DNA from: an uncultured Candidatus Melainabacteria bacterium
GTDB lineage: Bacteria > Cyanobacteriota > Vampirovibrionia > Gastranaerophilales > Gastranaerophilaceae
Reading direction: 5' to 3'
DNA: 7,249 nt
Assembly: GCA_937898445.1 (NCBI GenBank)
Contig: CALEJY010000222.1
Coordinates: 1 to 7,249, forward strand
The position numbers and the translations under genes were made by a program. Below are positions 5,982-7,249 of this stretch, one piece after another (position 1 is the first letter of the stretch; each line of letters starts with the position of its first letter). The notes beneath the pieces were generated by a model, which saw nothing but the letters and a program-made list of their open reading frames with translations, made no database searches and was not told the DNA's origin.

Positions 5982-6767
5982 TTATTTAAAATAATATTCA
6001 ATCTCGGTTGATAAATCCAATTTTTTTGCATTTGGTTTAAAAATTTTGGTTTTTAATCCCATTTTTGCTAATCTGTATTTCAAGCTTACGGCAAGAACTC
6101 CCAAACCATATTTGCATGAGCGCATAAAGTTTATAGAAGATGCCTCTTTGAAATACTTTGTCGGACAAGAAACTTCACCGATTTTGAAATTATTATAAAA
6201 TAACAATGCAATCATCTCATTATCAAAAATAAAATCGTCATCACATTCCGCCAAAGGCAATTTTTCCAAAACCTCTCTTGTAAAACCTCTAAACCCTGTG
6301 TGATATTCAGTTAATTTTTCTCCTGTAAAAAAGTTTTCAAACGCAGTCAAAAATTTGTTTGAAATAAACTTATACATTGGCATTCCACCTTTTAATGCGG
6401 AATTTCCGAGCATTCTTGATGCCAAAACCGCATCATATTGACCAAATGCCATCATACAAACTATTGCCGGAATAAGTTTCGGCGTATATTGATAATCAGG
6501 ATGTAACATTACAACAATATCTGCACCAGCCTTCAACGCCGCCTTATAACAAGATTTTTGGTTTCCGCCATAACCCTTGTTTTCTTTATGAACAATTGTT
6601 GTAATATTTAATTCTTTAGAAACAAGTTTTGTATTATCTTGCGAATTGTCATCAACAAGAATTACCTCGTCAACAAAATCCTTATAAATTTCATCATAAG
6701 TCTGTTTCAAAGTCTTTTCTGCATTATATGCAGGCATTATTATAACTACTTTTTTATTATTAATCAT
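5982..6767 (-). CDS. Family 2 glycosyltransferase (DPM1-like, soluble)
   Basis: A GT-A fold, inverting family 2 glycosyltransferase of the dolichol/polyprenyl-phosphate sugar transferase type, probably using a nucleotide-sugar at the cytoplasmic membrane face. Visible motifs are VVIIMPAYNAEKTL (7-20), VILVDDNSQDNT (35-46, nucleotide binding), NKGYGGNQKSCYKAAL (63-78) and VVMLHPDYQYTP (85-96), which stands at the metal-binding DxD position. YHTGFRGFTREVL (155-167) and the acidic DDDFIFDNEM (176-185) complete the acceptor/catalytic region. At 261 residues it lacks the C-terminal membrane helices of GtrB/ArnC-type enzymes, although a hydrophobic stretch YGLGVLAVSL may touch the membrane. The sugar and acceptor cannot be read from sequence. 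The ATG lacks an SD and follows a perfect TATAAT by six bases, just after the hpf terminator, suggesting its own promoter. No other glycan genes are in the window. Confidence 0.88.
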   Translation of the reverse strand: MINNKKVVIIMPAYNAEKTLKQTYDEIYKDFVDEVILVDDNSQDNTKLVSKELNITTIVHKENKGYGGNQKSCYKAALKAGADIVVMLHPDYQYTPKLIPAIVCMMAFGQYDAVLASRMLGNSALKGGMPMYKFISNKFLTAFENFFTGEKLTEYHTGFRGFTREVLEKLPLAECDDDFIFDNEMIALLFYNNFKIGEVSCPTKYFKEASSINFMRSCKYGLGVLAVSLKYRLAKMGLKTKIFKPNAKKLDLSTEIEYYFK

Positions 6768-6773
6768 ATTTTA

Positions 6774-6779
6774 ATTATA
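6774..6779 (-). promoter_or_regulatory. -10 box of the glycosyltransferase gene, leaderless start
   Basis: A perfect TATAAT on the minus strand is followed by TAAAAT (6 bases) and then the ATG, so the canonical start point (+1) is the A of the start codon. The -35 position falls in the T-rich tail and stem of the hpf terminator and shows no clear TTGACA match. No SD is present. Confidence 0.45.
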
Positions 6780-6793
6780 AACCAAAAACCAAA

Positions 6794-6826
6794 TAAAAAA
6801 AGGACACCTCATTTGGTATCCTTTTT
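6794..6826 (-). terminator. Intrinsic terminator of hpf
   Basis: On the minus strand AAAAAGGATACC (6826-6815) pairs with GGTGTCCTTTTT (6808-6797) over 12 base pairs around a 6-base loop, with further T residues directly after. One pair (6818/6805) is G-U in minus-strand RNA but would be a C-A mismatch in plus-strand RNA, so the element is built for the minus direction. It begins about 26 bases after the hpf stop. Confidence 0.88.
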
Positions 6827-6851
6827 CAATTTTTTAATACATTATTTAAAG

Positions 6852-7199
6852 TTACTCAGCATCTTCAACTTTAGCTTCAGTTCTGATAGAAGCTTTGTCT
6901 GAACCTACACTTTTATCTTTAAATTTTTGTACTTGTCTTGCTAATTTGTCAGCCAATAAGTCGATGCTTTCATACATAGAATCAGCAGCTTCTTCACAAC
7001 GAACTACACCTGTAGCCATTTTACAGCTAACTTCTGCAACGTGTTTGCCGGAAGCTGATGGGTTTTTGATAACTGAAAGCACTACATCAATACCTTGAAT
7101 TTGGTCATAATGTGTAGCAACTTTGCCTACTTTTTCTTTCACATAAGCTTTGATAGCGTCAGTGATTTCAATGTTTCTTCCGTTTACATAAATGTGCAT
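6852..7199 (-). CDS. hpf: Ribosome hibernation promoting factor, short form (HPF/YfiA family)
   Basis: A 115-residue S30AE-domain protein that binds in the decoding channel of the 30S subunit and keeps idle ribosomes inactive and protected in stationary phase or starvation. MHIYVNGRNIEITDAIKAYV is the first strand and helix of the fold, IDVVLSVIKNP and KHVAEVSCKM (52-61) are the beta strands, and ADSMYESIDLLADKLARQVQ (72-91) is the second helix, followed by KFKDK. The tail from about 97 (SVGSDKASIRTEAKVEDAE) is short and acidic. The C-terminal dimerisation domain of long HPF (LrtA in Cyanobacteria, about 190 residues) is absent. The start is fixed by GGAGG six bases before the ATG. It has its own promoter and terminator, so it is monocistronic. 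Confidence 0.92.
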   Translation of the reverse strand: MHIYVNGRNIEITDAIKAYVKEKVGKVATHYDQIQGIDVVLSVIKNPSASGKHVAEVSCKMATGVVRCEEAADSMYESIDLLADKLARQVQKFKDKSVGSDKASIRTEAKVEDAE

Positions 7200-7230
7200 G
7201 TTGAACCTCCATATAACATACTGCTTGTAT

Positions 7231-7239
7231 ATTATAACA
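7231..7239 (-). promoter_or_regulatory. Extended -10 promoter of hpf
   Basis: TGTTATAAT on the minus strand (7239-7231) is an extended -10 element, TGn followed by a perfect TATAAT. Transcription would start near 7224, giving a leader of about 25 bases that contains the GGAGG. The -35 position lies at or beyond the window end and cannot be judged. Confidence 0.55.
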
Positions 7240-7249
7240 CATACAACTT

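Noticed and set aside
6639..6902. Plus-strand open frame across the hpf-GT2 gap
   Set aside because: It is low-complexity (I/F/N/S-rich), antisense to GT2 and hpf, and crosses the hpf terminator.

Overview
The window looks like an AT-rich chromosomal segment from a bacterium of the non-photosynthetic sister lineage of Cyanobacteria (Vampirovibrionia/Melainabacteria, most likely a gut Gastranaerophilales). I infer this from the prepilin with the FTLAEVLITLGIIG signature and a C-terminus ending GWKINKDYPW, a PBS-lyase-type HEAT-repeat protein, an HPK4-like soluble histidine kinase and a GT2 enzyme with an MLHPDYQY motif. No rRNA or other decisive marker is present, so the placement is moderate. 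I see no insertion sequence, prophage, CRISPR array or tRNA.

Layout from left to right. Bases 1-167 are a roughly 50% GC, structured leader, open in frame with the type IV prepilin-like gene that follows (+, 168-869). A strong bidirectional terminator separates the prepilin from a convergent HEAT-repeat gene (-, 985-1842), which has a good Shine-Dalgarno (SD) and a long upstream region. A 320-base AT-rich gap follows, then a soluble PAS/GAF sensor histidine kinase without a partner response regulator (-, 2163-3821). An 87-base divergent region with two adjacent palindromes separates it from a 69-residue Cro/C1-type regulator (+, 3909-4118). The rest runs leftward on the minus strand as hpf, a GT2 glycosyltransferase, holA and holB (7199 down to 4121).

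Functionally the right half is housekeeping: ribosome hibernation (HPF), polyprenyl-phosphate-type sugar transfer, and the delta and delta-prime clamp-loader subunits of DNA polymerase III, whose genes overlap by 20 bases. The middle is a small regulatory pair (regulator and kinase) sharing one control region. The left end is surface (pilin) and scaffold (HEAT).

The most interesting signal is in the start regions. The minus-strand genes for the kinase, GT2 and HolA have no SD; each has a perfect TATAAT box ending 6-7 bases before its ATG, which predicts leaderless mRNAs. The HEAT, regulator, HolB and HPF genes have clear SD sequences. The window therefore seems to hold two translation-initiation classes side by side. 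I found no convincing new multi-gene system.
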